A stretch of 34,203 bases of DNA, from the NCBI GenBank assembly GCA_005878955.1, contig VBMI01000134.1:1-34203 (forward strand). The letters are read 5' to 3'. The notes below the pieces were generated by a model. It worked only from the letters and a program-made list of their open reading frames with translations, ran no database searches and was not told where the DNA came from. The position numbers and the translations under genes were made by a program. Of the stretch, positions 1 through 9,350 are shown piece by piece. Source of the stretch: Methanobacteriota archaeon. GTDB taxonomy: Archaea; Thermoplasmatota; Thermoplasmata; RBG-16-68-12. Every line of letters starts with the position of its first letter. Within the stretch, counting starts at the first letter, position 1.

Positions 1-1
1 T

Positions 2-169
2 GCCCCGAGCGGGGTGGCGGCCGCCGTGATCTACATCAGCGCGATGGTGTGCAACCGGCCCTGCACGCAGAAGGAGGTCGCCGAGGTCGCGGGCGTGACG
101 GAGGTCACGATCCGGAACCGGTACAAGCGCATCTCCGCGGCGATCGGGCTCCAGAAGCCGACGGCGTAG
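2..169 (+). CDS. tfb: Transcription initiation factor IIB (TFB), C-terminal fragment cut by window edge
   Basis: Frame 2 reads [55 protein letters not shown], typical of the second cyclin repeat of archaeal TFB. Confidence 0.9.
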   Translation, partial: APSGVAAAVIYISAMVCNRPCTQKEVAEVAGVTEVTIRNRYKRISAAIGLQKPTA

Positions 170-240
170 CGCCCCCCGCCGGGCGGTTGCGGGGTGCATC
201 GTCAAGCAAGAGAAAGGGGATCTCGACGGACGGGACAAGG

Positions 241-1179
241 ATGGCGCGCGCGAGATCGAAGAAATCCGCGGGTTCGAGCCCGAAGGAGGAGGCTCCGCAG
301 AGGGACCTCGCCATGGACGCGTCCGAGCCGGGAAAGGTCTCGAAGGGCGACATCGTCTGGATTGACTACGAGGGGTGGATCGTGAACCCGAACGGGGGCC
401 GGACGTTGTTCGACACGACCCGCGGGGACCTCGCGAAGAAGGAGGACAAGTTCGACGAGAAGAAGGCGTATGCGGAGTTTCCGATCATCGTCGGGCACGG
501 CCGCATCCTCTCCGGGCTCGACGACGCGCTGCAGGGCGCGGAGGTGGGGAAGGACCTGGAGCTCACGATTCCTCCCGAGAAGGGGGCGGGCGGTAGGGAC
601 CCGAAGCTCATCGAACTCCGACCGCTTCGGGAGTTCCTGAAGCAGGAGATCCATCCCGAGGTGGGGATGGAGGTCAACGTCGGCGGCCGGAAGGGGATCA
701 TCACCCAGGTCACGGGCGGGCGGGTCCGCGTCGACTACAACAATCCCCTGGCGGGGAAGACGATCTACTACTCGTACCGGGTCGTCAAGAAGGCCGCGAC
801 CGTCGAGGAGAAGCTGCGGGCGATCCTGGAGATGGACTACGGGCTCCCAGAGGAGTTTAAGGTCGAGCTCGGGAACGCGAGCGCGGAGATAGTCCTCCCG
901 GACATCTGCAAGACGGACGAGCGGTGGTTCGTTTCCAAGTTCCGCGTGATCGCCGACCTCCGTGAGATGCTGGACCTCAAGAAGGTAAGGTTCGTCGAGG
1001 AGTACACGAAGGCCCCGCCGAAGGCGGAACCCGCGAAAGAGGAAGCGCAGGCGGAGGAGGCGAAGCCCGCCCTGGAGGCGCCGAGGGAAGAGAAGGTCGA
1101 GGAGGCGCCGCCGCGGACGGAAGAGGAGCGGGCCGAGGAGGAGCTTCCTCCGGACGAGAAGACGCCCGAGGAACTGTGA
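241..1179 (+). CDS. FKBP-type peptidyl-prolyl cis-trans isomerase (SlyD-like long archaeal type) with acidic Glu/Pro/Ala-rich C-terminal tail
   Basis: GDIVWIDYEGWIV...LFDTT...PIIVGHGRILSGLDDALQGAEVGKDLELTIPPEKGAGGRDPKLIELRPL; ATG at 241 preferred over the upstream ORF start that overlaps TFB. Confidence 0.85.
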   Translation: MARARSKKSAGSSPKEEAPQRDLAMDASEPGKVSKGDIVWIDYEGWIVNPNGGRTLFDTTRGDLAKKEDKFDEKKAYAEFPIIVGHGRILSGLDDALQGAEVGKDLELTIPPEKGAGGRDPKLIELRPLREFLKQEIHPEVGMEVNVGGRKGIITQVTGGRVRVDYNNPLAGKTIYYSYRVVKKAATVEEKLRAILEMDYGLPEEFKVELGNASAEIVLPDICKTDERWFVSKFRVIADLREMLDLKKVRFVEEYTKAPPKAEPAKEEAQAEEAKPALEAPREEKVEEAPPRTEEERAEEELPPDEKTPEEL

Positions 1180-1242
1180 CTTTCGGCGTGTCGCGTTGGG
1201 CCTCCTCGAATCGAGCCCCTCTGGATACGCTGCGTTGCCGGA

Positions 1243-1315
1243 CGCCCGCGCGGGGATTTGAACCCCGGTTCAGCGCTTAGGAGGCGCTAGGCCTGTCCAA
1301 CTAGCCGACGCGGGC
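1243..1315 (-). tRNA. tRNA-Arg (anticodon CCT)
   Basis: Reverse complement folds as a cloverleaf: acceptor GCCCGCG/CGCGGGC, anticodon arm AGCGC-CTCCTAA-GCGCT, T arm CGGGG-TTCAAAT-CCCCG; no encoded CCA, no intron. Confidence 0.92.
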
Positions 1316-1431
1316 TTGGCCGGTAATCCGATAGGGGGATATCAGGCAGAGGCTTGGGCACGAGCCTCCTATCGCAGGACTCGCGGCGGGGTCAACCGGC
1401 GATTCCGGGTTCGAGTCACGGCCGGGGCGTG

Positions 1432-2364
1432 TCACCTGCCGAGCTTCAGGTCCCGGAGCAGTTTCTTCGCGGCGGTGCGCGGATCCGTCTTCCTCGAGAC
1501 GATTGCCGCCACCTCCCCTTCCAGGGTCTCGCCCGCCGCGTCTTCGGAGAAGGTCTCTGCGAGGAGCCGCCGCATCGACTCGTACAGCTCCTTCCGGGCG
1601 CGGTCCGCCTCCCGGCGCCGCCACATCGGCCCCGCCTTCAGGTAGCGGTAGTGCTTCACGATCGCATCGGCGAGCTCCTTGATTCCCTTCCCCTCGAGGG
1701 CCGAGGTCTGCAGGACCGGGGGCCTCCAACCCATCCGTTCCTCGAGCATGAAGTCCAAGTTCGAGACCATCGCGTCCGCGCCGCCGAGGTCCGCCTTGTT
1801 GACCACGTGGATGTCGCCGATCTCGAGGATCCCCGCCTTGAGGGCTTGGACCGAGTCCCCGGATTGCGGCTGCTGCACGACGACCGTCGTGTGGGCGCGG
1901 CTCGCGATCTCCACCTCGGACTGGCCCGCTCCCACCGTCTCCACGAACACGAGGTCCATGCCGAAGGCATCGAGGACCTTCACGGCGTCGAACGTCGCGA
2001 GGGCGAGCCCGCCGGAGTGGCCGCGCGTCGCCATCGACCGGATGAACACGCCCGGATCGGTGCCTGTGTCCGCCATTCGGATCCGATCCCCGAGCACCGC
2101 GCCGCCGGTGAAGGGAGACGTCGGGTCCACGGCGACGACGCCGATCCGCTTGCCGCGTTCCCGGAACTCCCGCACCAAGCGGTTGATCAATGAGCTCTTG
2201 CCGACGCCCGGCGGGCCGGTGAAGCCGACCGTGTGCGCGCGACCCGTGTGAGGAAAGATCGCCGCGAGAGCCTCGGACGCCCCGCGTTCGTCGTCCTCGA
2301 TCATGGAGATCAGTTTCGCGGTCGCGCGTTTGTCCCCGTTGAGGACCTGATCGACGATCTTCAC
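1432..2364 (-). CDS. meaB: Methylmalonyl-CoA mutase-associated GTPase MeaB/ArgK family
   Basis: GFTGPPGVGKSSLINRL, VAVDPTSPFTGGAVLGDRIRM, VETVGAGQSEVE, VNKADLGGAD. Confidence 0.93.
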   Translation of the reverse strand: MKIVDQVLNGDKRATAKLISMIEDDERGASEALAAIFPHTGRAHTVGFTGPPGVGKSSLINRLVREFRERGKRIGVVAVDPTSPFTGGAVLGDRIRMADTGTDPGVFIRSMATRGHSGGLALATFDAVKVLDAFGMDLVFVETVGAGQSEVEIASRAHTTVVVQQPQSGDSVQALKAGILEIGDIHVVNKADLGGADAMVSNLDFMLEERMGWRPPVLQTSALEGKGIKELADAIVKHYRYLKAGPMWRRREADRARKELYESMRRLLAETFSEDAAGETLEGEVAAIVSRKTDPRTAAKKLLRDLKLGR

Positions 2365-2412
2365 GGGCGGCCCCCAGCGCGGGAAGGGGAGATAGCCTTT
2401 CCTCCGGATCCG

Positions 2413-2805
2413 CTACGTCCCGGAGGAGCGGAAGTACTCCACGATCTCCGCGAGCGGGGTCCCGGGACCAAAGACCGCCCGCACGCCCGCGCGTTTCAGC
2501 TTCGCCACGTCCTCGTCGGGGATGATGCCGCCGCCCACGACGACGATGTCGCCCGCGCCGCGTTTCTTGAGGAGCTTCACGACATCGGGGAAGAGGGCCA
2601 TGTGGGCCCCGCTCAGGCTCGAGAGGCCGATCGCATCCACGTCCTCCTGGATCGCGGCCTCGACGATATCCTCGGGGGACTGGCGGAGACCGGTATAGAT
2701 CACCTCCATTCCCGCGTCCCGGAGGGCACGGGCGACCACCTTCGCGCCGCGGTCGTGGCCATCGAGGCCCGGCTTGGCAATGAGGACTCGGATCTTTTTC
2801 GCCAT
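2413..2805 (-). CDS. Methylmalonyl-CoA mutase, cobalamin-binding (C-terminal/small) subunit
   Basis: [63 protein letters not shown] (B12-binding DxHxxG context). Confidence 0.95.
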   Translation of the reverse strand: MAKKIRVLIAKPGLDGHDRGAKVVARALRDAGMEVIYTGLRQSPEDIVEAAIQEDVDAIGLSSLSGAHMALFPDVVKLLKKRGAGDIVVVGGGIIPDEDVAKLKRAGVRAVFGPGTPLAEIVEYFRSSGT

Positions 2806-2814
2806 GGCCCCGCC

Positions 2815-4494
2815 TCAGTACAGGAGGGGCTCCTCCCAGACCCCGAAGACCTCCCGCATGACGTCGCAGATCTCGCCCAGCGTCGCGTCCGCCCGGACCG
2901 CGTCGAGGATGAAAGGCATCGTGTTCGCGTCCCCCTCGCACACCTTCCGGAGCCGGTCGAGCGCCCCTTCGTGCTTCTGCGCGTCCCGCTCCTTCCGGGT
3001 CCGCGCCAGTCGGCGCAGCTGCCGGGCGTACGCCTCGCGGGTCACCCGCAGCGGTTCGACTTCGGGCCGTTCGTCCACCACGAAGTCGTTCACCCCGACA
3101 ATCGTCCGCTCCTTGTCCTCGATTTCCCGTTGATAGCGATACGCGGAATTCGCGATTTCCTGCTGGAAGAACCCTTTCCGGATTGCTGGGATCACCCCGC
3201 CCAAGGCCTGGATGCGGTCGAAGTAGGCATACGCCTCCTGCTCCATCCGGTCCGTGAGGCTCTCCACGTAGTAGGAGCCCCCGAGCGGGTCCACCGTGTT
3301 CGCGACGCCGCTCTCGTGCGCGAGGATCTGCTGCGTCCTGAGGGCGATTCGGACGGCCTTCTCGTTGGGGACCTGGTACGCCTCGTCGTACGAGTTGGTG
3401 TGCAGGGACTGCGTTCCTCCGAGGACGGCGGCGAGGGCCTGCACGGCGGTCCGGACGATGTTCACCTCCGGTTGCTGGGCGGTAAGGGAGACGCCCGCGG
3501 TCTGCGTGTGAAACCGGAGGAGCCATGAGCGGGGATTCTTCGCCAGGAAGGTCTCCCGCATCTCCCGGGCCCAGATTCGACGTGCCGCCCGGTACTTCGC
3601 GATTTCCTCGAACAGGTCGTTGTGCGCGTTGAAGAAGAAGCTGAGCCGCGGGGCGAAGTCGTCGATCTTCAGCCCACGGTCCACGCCCCAACGCACATAC
3701 TCGAACCCGTTCGCGAGGGTGAACGCGAGTTCCTGAGCCGCCGTCGCGCCCGCCTCGCGGATGTGATACCCGCTGATCGAAATCGTGTTCCACTGCGGTA
3801 CCTGCTTCGACCCGAACTCGAATGTGTCGACGACCAGGCGCATCGAGGGCTCCGGCGGGAAGATCCACTCCTTCTGGGCTTGATACTCCTTGAGGATGTC
3901 GTTCTGGATCGTCCCGCGAAGACTCTTCCACGGGATCCCGCGTCGCTCCGCGTTCGCCAGGTACATCGCCCAGATCACGGACGCGGGCGAATTGATCGTC
4001 ATCGAGGTCGACACGCCGCCGATGTCGATTCCGCCGAACAGGATCTCCATATCGCGGAGGGACGGCACCGCGACCCCGCACGTGCCGAACTCGCCCTTCG
4101 CCTCGGGCTCATCCGTGTCGTACCCGTAGAGCGTGGGCATGTCGAAGGCGACGCTGAGTCCCGTCTCCCCGTGGCCGATGAGGTACTTGAATCGGCGGTT
4201 CGTGTCCTCGGCGCTCCCATATCCGGCGAACATCCGCATCGTCCACAGCCGGCCCCGGTACATCGTCGGATGGATGCCCCGCGTGTACGGGAACTCGCCA
4301 GGGACGCCGAGCTTCTGGAGCGGGTCCCAATCCCTGATGTCGAGCGGCGTGTAGAGGCGTTCCACCGGTGCACTTGATGTGGTCAGGAAGCGCTTCCGCG
4401 ATTCGGGCTGTTTCTTGAGGGACTCCTTGAGGGTCGTCCCCTCCCAGCGACGGAGCCGTTTCTCGTTGGCGTCGAGTTCTTCCGGGCGAAACAC
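2815..4494 (-). CDS. Methylmalonyl-CoA mutase large (catalytic) subunit
   Basis: [38 protein letters not shown]...[20 protein letters not shown]..; split large/small organisation. Confidence 0.95.
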   Translation of the reverse strand: MFRPEELDANEKRLRRWEGTTLKESLKKQPESRKRFLTTSSAPVERLYTPLDIRDWDPLQKLGVPGEFPYTRGIHPTMYRGRLWTMRMFAGYGSAEDTNRRFKYLIGHGETGLSVAFDMPTLYGYDTDEPEAKGEFGTCGVAVPSLRDMEILFGGIDIGGVSTSMTINSPASVIWAMYLANAERRGIPWKSLRGTIQNDILKEYQAQKEWIFPPEPSMRLVVDTFEFGSKQVPQWNTISISGYHIREAGATAAQELAFTLANGFEYVRWGVDRGLKIDDFAPRLSFFFNAHNDLFEEIAKYRAARRIWAREMRETFLAKNPRSWLLRFHTQTAGVSLTAQQPEVNIVRTAVQALAAVLGGTQSLHTNSYDEAYQVPNEKAVRIALRTQQILAHESGVANTVDPLGGSYYVESLTDRMEQEAYAYFDRIQALGGVIPAIRKGFFQQEIANSAYRYQREIEDKERTIVGVNDFVVDERPEVEPLRVTREAYARQLRRLARTRKERDAQKHEGALDRLRKVCEGDANTMPFILDAVRADATLGEICDVMREVFGVWEEPLLY

Positions 4495-4545
4495 GGGCGA
4501 CCGCCCCTGGGCCGATCGGATTGAAGGCGAGGGTTCTCTTGAAGG

Positions 4546-5091
4546 TTACGCGGCGGGGCCCTCTTCGAGGACGATGCCCCCCGCGAGGTCCCGGAACGCG
4601 CGCTCGACGTTCTCTCCAGACTTCGCGGAGGTGCGGAGGGTCTTCACGTTCAGGGGTCCGAGGATGGACGCGATCTCGTCCTCGCGCACCTCGTGGCGCT
4701 CCTTCACGTCGTCCTTGTTCGCGAGGACCTCGACGGGGATCTGCCCCACGGTCTCCCGAACCCCCGCGATCCATGCCGGGAGTTCCCGCAGCGTGGCCTT
4801 TCGCGTGAGGTCAAAGACGGCGATGATCCCGCGAGCGCCGCTGAAGTATGCGTCCTTGAAAAGCTGCATGAACGTCCGCTTCCCGATGATGTCGAGGATC
4901 ACCATGTCGACATGGACGGGGGTCCCATCCCCGCCCTGGAGGTCGAGCGACTTCTTGGAGACGACCGCGCCGAGGGTCCGGATGTACGCATCGTCGAAAG
5001 CCCCGGACACGAACCGGCGGATAAGGGAGGTCTTGCCGACCCCTTCCTCTCCGAGGAGGCAGATCTTGAGCTTGACGATCTTCGGCTCCAT
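4546..5091 (-). CDS. Ras/Rab-like small GTPase
   Basis: MEPKIVKLKICLLGEEGVGKTSLIRRFVSGAFDDAYIRTLGAVV...LDIIGKRTF...VFDLTRKATLRELPAWI..ANKDD..TSAKSGENVERAF; G1-G5 motifs present, start taken at ATG 5091. Confidence 0.88.
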   Translation of the reverse strand: MEPKIVKLKICLLGEEGVGKTSLIRRFVSGAFDDAYIRTLGAVVSKKSLDLQGGDGTPVHVDMVILDIIGKRTFMQLFKDAYFSGARGIIAVFDLTRKATLRELPAWIAGVRETVGQIPVEVLANKDDVKERHEVREDEIASILGPLNVKTLRTSAKSGENVERAFRDLAGGIVLEEGPAA

Positions 5092-5170
5092 GGGGGCACC
5101 CCGCGGATGCGAACCCCCGCTTCCGCCTTTAACCTTGCGGGGGGCCCGGGCCGCCTGCGGGACCGGGTGC

Positions 5171-5638
5171 TTAGGGGGCGAACCCCTCGAGGTCGGTGAT
5201 CGCCCCGGTGCGGGAGGCCGCGTCTCGGAGAACGGGTCGGACGACGAGGCCCGCCCTCCCACGCTCCGGAGCGATGAGGAGGCGGTGGACGAGCCCGCCC
5301 TCGAACCCCTTGAACCGAACGAGGCCCCAGACGACCGCCTGAGGAAGCGGGTTTCTCTCGATGTCCACCCGCACCGCGCACGCGGCGGCGACACGCCCGG
5401 TGGCGGGCAGATCGACAAACTCACTCACCTCGCGGAAGCAATCCTCGCAGAAGAGCTTCGGGGGGATCCAGCGCTTCCCGCATTCCCCGCACCGGGTCCC
5501 GAGGAGCCGGCCGTGGTCCCGAAGCTCGCGGAAGAACCGCTCGCCCGCGACCCCGCTCGTGTACACATAGTCCGCCTCGATGTCGCCGTACCAGTGCCGG
5601 AGCGCGCGGGGGTCCTTGGTCCGGTCGGTGAATGTCAT
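5171..5638 (-). CDS. DUF35 zinc-ribbon/OB-fold acyl-CoA-associated protein
   Basis: CGECGKRWIPPKLFCEDC zinc ribbon followed by OB-like region; ATG 5638. Confidence 0.85.
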   Translation of the reverse strand: MTFTDRTKDPRALRHWYGDIEADYVYTSGVAGERFFRELRDHGRLLGTRCGECGKRWIPPKLFCEDCFREVSEFVDLPATGRVAAACAVRVDIERNPLPQAVVWGLVRFKGFEGGLVHRLLIAPERGRAGLVVRPVLRDAASRTGAITDLEGFAP

Positions 5639-6156
5639 CGCCCCCCCTCCCGAACTGGGCGGAAGTACTCGATGTCCAGGACGCTCCCGACCCGGTCCTC
5701 GGCGGGCCGCCACTTCGCCTGGACGGGCATCCCGATCCGGATCTCCTCCTTCGTCACCTCGCCGAAGTAGTGCATGATCCCCATCCTAGGCGAGGCGCCG
5801 TCGATGGACACGACGCCGACGAAGATCGGCTCCGTGATCCGGCGGGCGTCCGTGTCGAGATATGAGACGGAATACGTCTCGATTGTTCCTGTGTCCCGGA
5901 CATACACCCAAGCGTCCGTGGGCCGGTAGCACTCCTCGCAGAACATCCGGGGCGGGAACAGAATCCGGCGGCAAGTGTTGCACTGGCGCGCGATGAGGCG
6001 ACCCCGCTGGAGCTCGGCGAGGAACCGGCTCATCGCCTCCCCGGCGGACCACGCGAACTTCGCGGCGGGCCGGTATCGGACGCTCGTGACAACGCGGCCT
6101 TCGATGTCCTTTGGCCCCAGCTCCACGCCGGGCCACCGGTCGACGCGGGCCGTCAC
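5635..6156 (-). CDS. DUF35 zinc-ribbon/OB-fold acyl-CoA-associated protein (second copy)
   Basis: CNTCRRILFPPRMFCEEC; GTG start overlaps the TGA of the upstream thiolase. Confidence 0.84.
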   Translation of the reverse strand: MTARVDRWPGVELGPKDIEGRVVTSVRYRPAAKFAWSAGEAMSRFLAELQRGRLIARQCNTCRRILFPPRMFCEECYRPTDAWVYVRDTGTIETYSVSYLDTDARRITEPIFVGVVSIDGASPRMGIMHYFGEVTKEEIRIGMPVQAKWRPAEDRVGSVLDIEYFRPVREGGR

Positions 6157-7319
6157 GTCCCCATCACCACCACGCTGCCGTACTGCATGAGGTCCCCCCA
6201 GGCCTGGCAGACGCCCGTCCGCACCTCGTTCGGGATCTGTCGCTTCCCCGCCTGACCGGTGAGCTGCCAGTACAGCTCGCCGATCTTGATCCCGAGGGTC
6301 GCCGCAATCGGGTTCCCGACCCCGAGCAGCCCGCCGCTCGGGCACACGGGGAGGTCCCCGTCCCTCTCCGTGACGCCCTCCCGCGTCATCAGGCCGGCCT
6401 TCCCCCGCTCCGCGAGGCCGAGCCCCTCGAGGTGGTGGAGTTCCTTGTAATCGAACGGGTCGTATGGCTCCGCGAAGTCGATCTCGCGTCGGGGGTTGCC
6501 GATCTTCGCCTGGCGGTACGCCATCTTCGCGGCCCGAGCGACGTACTCCGGGAACACGAGGTCACGGTCCGTCCACATCGTGGAATCGATGCACCAGCCG
6601 ACGCCCTTGATCCAGGCGGCCTGGTCGCGGAGCTTCCTCTTCCGCACGATGTCCTCGGACGCGAGCACGACGGCCGCCGCGCCGTCGCTCGGGGGGCTGA
6701 TGTCGAGCCGGCGGACGGGCCAAGCCATCAGCTCGGAGTTCATCACGTCGTCGAGCGTGATGTCGGGGTCGGCGAGTTGGGCGCACGGATGGCCCGCCGC
6801 GTTCCGCTTGTTCTTGACAGCAACGCGGGCGATGTCCTCGTAGGGAATCTTGTTCACGGTCATGTACCGGTTCATTTCCATCGCGAAGATCCAGACGAGA
6901 TTCGGTTTCAGGGGGCGGTCCAGGATCGGATCCCAGATATGGGCGAACACGGACTGCGGATGGGGCTGGCACGACGACATCTTCTCCTCGTTCACGACGA
7001 GGGCGACGTCCGCGAGTCCGCTCGCGACGTGCCAGTAGCCCGCGATTGCGCTGAAGACCCCCGTCCCTCCTCCGGTGTACACCCGCATGTATGGCTTGCG
7101 AGCACCGCCGGACCCGTCCAGCAGGTACTCGCCCTTCATGTGGACGCCATCGAACGCGTCCGGAGCGGTCCCGTGGACGACCGCGTTGATGTCGCCGATT
7201 TCCATCCCCGCTTGGTCGAGGGCCATGCGCGCGGCCTCGAAGCTCAGCTCCTTCCCGGTCTCCTGGAGCCGGCGGCGAAAGATCGTCATCCCCGCACCGA
7301 CGACTGCGACCTTTCTCAG
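6153..7319 (-). CDS. SCP2/SCPx-type thiolase (acetyl-CoA acetyltransferase family)
   Basis: RKVAVVGAGMTIFRRR...VYTGGGTGVFSAI...CPSGGLLGVGNPIAATLGIKIGELYWQLTG..; start uncertain: CTG at 7319 (overlapping the TGA) or GTG at 7373. Confidence 0.85.
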   Translation of the reverse strand: MRKVAVVGAGMTIFRRRLQETGKELSFEAARMALDQAGMEIGDINAVVHGTAPDAFDGVHMKGEYLLDGSGGARKPYMRVYTGGGTGVFSAIAGYWHVASGLADVALVVNEEKMSSCQPHPQSVFAHIWDPILDRPLKPNLVWIFAMEMNRYMTVNKIPYEDIARVAVKNKRNAAGHPCAQLADPDITLDDVMNSELMAWPVRRLDISPPSDGAAAVVLASEDIVRKRKLRDQAAWIKGVGWCIDSTMWTDRDLVFPEYVARAAKMAYRQAKIGNPRREIDFAEPYDPFDYKELHHLEGLGLAERGKAGLMTREGVTERDGDLPVCPSGGLLGVGNPIAATLGIKIGELYWQLTGQAGKRQIPNEVRTGVCQAWGDLMQYGSVVVMGT

Positions 7320-8361
7320 CGGCCCACCCCCAAGATTGCGACCCCCCCGGTGGCGCTCGGGATTCCCCGCCACGACTGGACGATCGCGTTCCGCGGCCGC
7401 TCACGTTCGTCGGCAAGGTCCCTACGTGACCGAGGTCGTCGCGGCGGGCCATCCTCCCCGCCTGCCCCTTCCGGGCGAGCCCGAGCGTCTCCAGGTGCTG
7501 GAGCTCTTTGTACGAATACTTGTCGTCGAGTTCCGCGAGGTCGAAGGCCCCCGCTGCGCGGCGGACCTTGGCGAGGCGGTACGCCATCGCCGCCGCGAGA
7601 CGCGCGTAGGCGGGCGAGATCCAATCCCGCGTTTCGAGGGAAGGAGAGTCGGAAGCCCAGCCGATTCCGCGGATCCAGACCGGCTCAGCCGCCATCTTCC
7701 GGGCCGCCCCTTCGGAGGCGATGACGAGGACGACGCACCCGTCCGCGATCTGCGCCGCGTCGAGCTGTCGGAGGGGTGCCCACAGGTCGGGGGACGCGGC
7801 GACCTGTTCTTCTGTGACGCGCGACCCGTAGGCCGCGATCGGGTTTCGCAGGGCGGCCTGGCGGTTCGCCGCGCCGATCCGCGCACAGTCCTTCGCCGTA
7901 TTCCCGCTCGAGCGGAGGAAGGCATCCATCTCCAGGCCCGCAACGTAGTTCGGGTGTCCGCCGAGAGGCTTGTTCCAGATCGGGTCGAGCCCGTGGGCCA
8001 CGATGCCGTTGAACGTGAGGATGTCGGACGCCTTGGAATGGCTCTCCACGACGACGACGTCCGCGAGCCCGCTTCGGATCTGCATGAAGGCGTTCGCAAG
8101 TCCTTGGATGCCGTCGCCACCTACGGTGTGCATCGGTCGTAGGACCGCTCCAAGCTGGTCGGGCGTGAACTCGTCGAAGATTCCGAAGCCCTCGTAATAG
8201 TCCTCGGCGCACGTGATGAAGGAGTCCACATCCGTCCGCGGGTCGATTCCTGCGTCGGCGTATGCCCGCTGGGCGCCATCGTACATCAGTTCCTTCCAAG
8301 AGAACTCGGGGGTCGAGGGCCGGAACGGCGTGATCCCGACGCCCGCGATGCCAATCCTCAT
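7316..8361 (-). pseudogene. SCP2/SCPx-type thiolase with 3' internal deletion and frame change (pseudogene or assembly error)
   Basis: MRIGIAGVGITPFRPSTPEFSWKELMYDGAQRAYADAGIDP...GTLPTNVSG in one frame, then RNAIVQSWRGIPSATGGVAILGVGR* in another frame; the segment with the GNP motif is missing. Confidence 0.75.
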
Positions 8362-8653
8362 TGAACGCCAGCCGTCGGCCGTCGGAGAGGGCCGCGGGGG
8401 CGGCGGATGGCCGGAACGGGGATAAACGTTTGGTCATGGTGCCGGAACTGGTGCGACACTGGTACGAATCTGGCACATCGTTGGATGGCATGTGGAGAGC
8501 TCGTGGCAATTGCGTTCATGTCCCACCGAACAATGTTGCAACGAGGGGATCGAAGCTGGTCCGCTTTCCGCCCAGACACGTCGCATTGGGACGACCCGAC
8601 CGACCGGCGGCGTCAGGGCTTCCCTTTAACGCTCCGCCAAGGGTTGGTCTGGG

Positions 8654-9055
8654 ATGACATTCGAACGAGAGAAGCTCCCGCAGATGGGGCCGGGGTTCGA
8701 TGTCGTAAATCCGAAGGATCGTTTTCTGGACATCGTTCACTTCCTCATTCTCGGGACGCGAGGTGGGCCGAACCGAGGTCGGATTCTCGAATGCATCCTC
8801 GAGGGACCGCGAAATGCTCACTCGATCGCTCAAAAGCTCGGACTCAACTACGGAACCGTGACCGCCCACCTCGCCTCGCTTGTTGGTTTCGGTCTCGTCC
8901 TTCAGCTCAGTCCAAGTGGATATGGGAAGGGCTATGCGGCCTCGCCCCTGCTCAAGGAGAACAGGACGATTGTGCGCGGGATCCTGGCGAGAGGAAGACC
9001 CGAGCCCTCAAGTTCCAGTGCGTTCCGCGTGTCCAAGGGACGGGCCAATCGGTAG
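8654..9055 (+). CDS. Winged-helix (ArsR-like) transcriptional regulator
   Basis: RGRILECILEGPRNAHSIAQKLGLNYGTVTAHLASLVGFGLV. Confidence 0.7.
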   Translation: MTFEREKLPQMGPGFDVVNPKDRFLDIVHFLILGTRGGPNRGRILECILEGPRNAHSIAQKLGLNYGTVTAHLASLVGFGLVLQLSPSGYGKGYAASPLLKENRTIVRGILARGRPEPSSSSAFRVSKGRANR

Positions 9056-9350
9056 GGCGATTGCGAATCGTTTAGCTGCGAATTCATGGCCGACTCATCG
9101 TGAACTAACGCGTCCTTCTCAGTCAATTCTCGCGTTCCGTTATGCGAGGAAGAGGGGTTCTCACTCCGATGTCGGCCTCGGGTGCGAGAAGACGCGTGAC
9201 GAAGCCGAGGACGCGCGAGGATGTGAGCGGGTGAGGTCAGGAGTCAAGGAAGAACGAACGCGTCGGGGCATCGTCAGAGGGTCGTTTTCGGGCGGCGGTT
9301 GGGGAAATCTCGGCGGGTCGATTGGCGCGAGATTGTTGACGGTTGGTATC

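Noticed and set aside
2233-3528. 431-aa plus-strand ORF
   Set aside because: Antisense to the mutase/MeaB genes; Asp/His/Arg-rich shadow translation.
1301-4081. 926-aa minus-strand ORF
   Set aside because: Out-of-frame shadow of MeaB and methylmalonyl-CoA mutase genes; Arg/Gly/Pro-rich low-quality translation typical of high-GC frames and overlaps the tRNA.
6111-7724. 537-aa plus-strand ORF
   Set aside because: Antisense to the two thiolases; translation has no recognisable domain.
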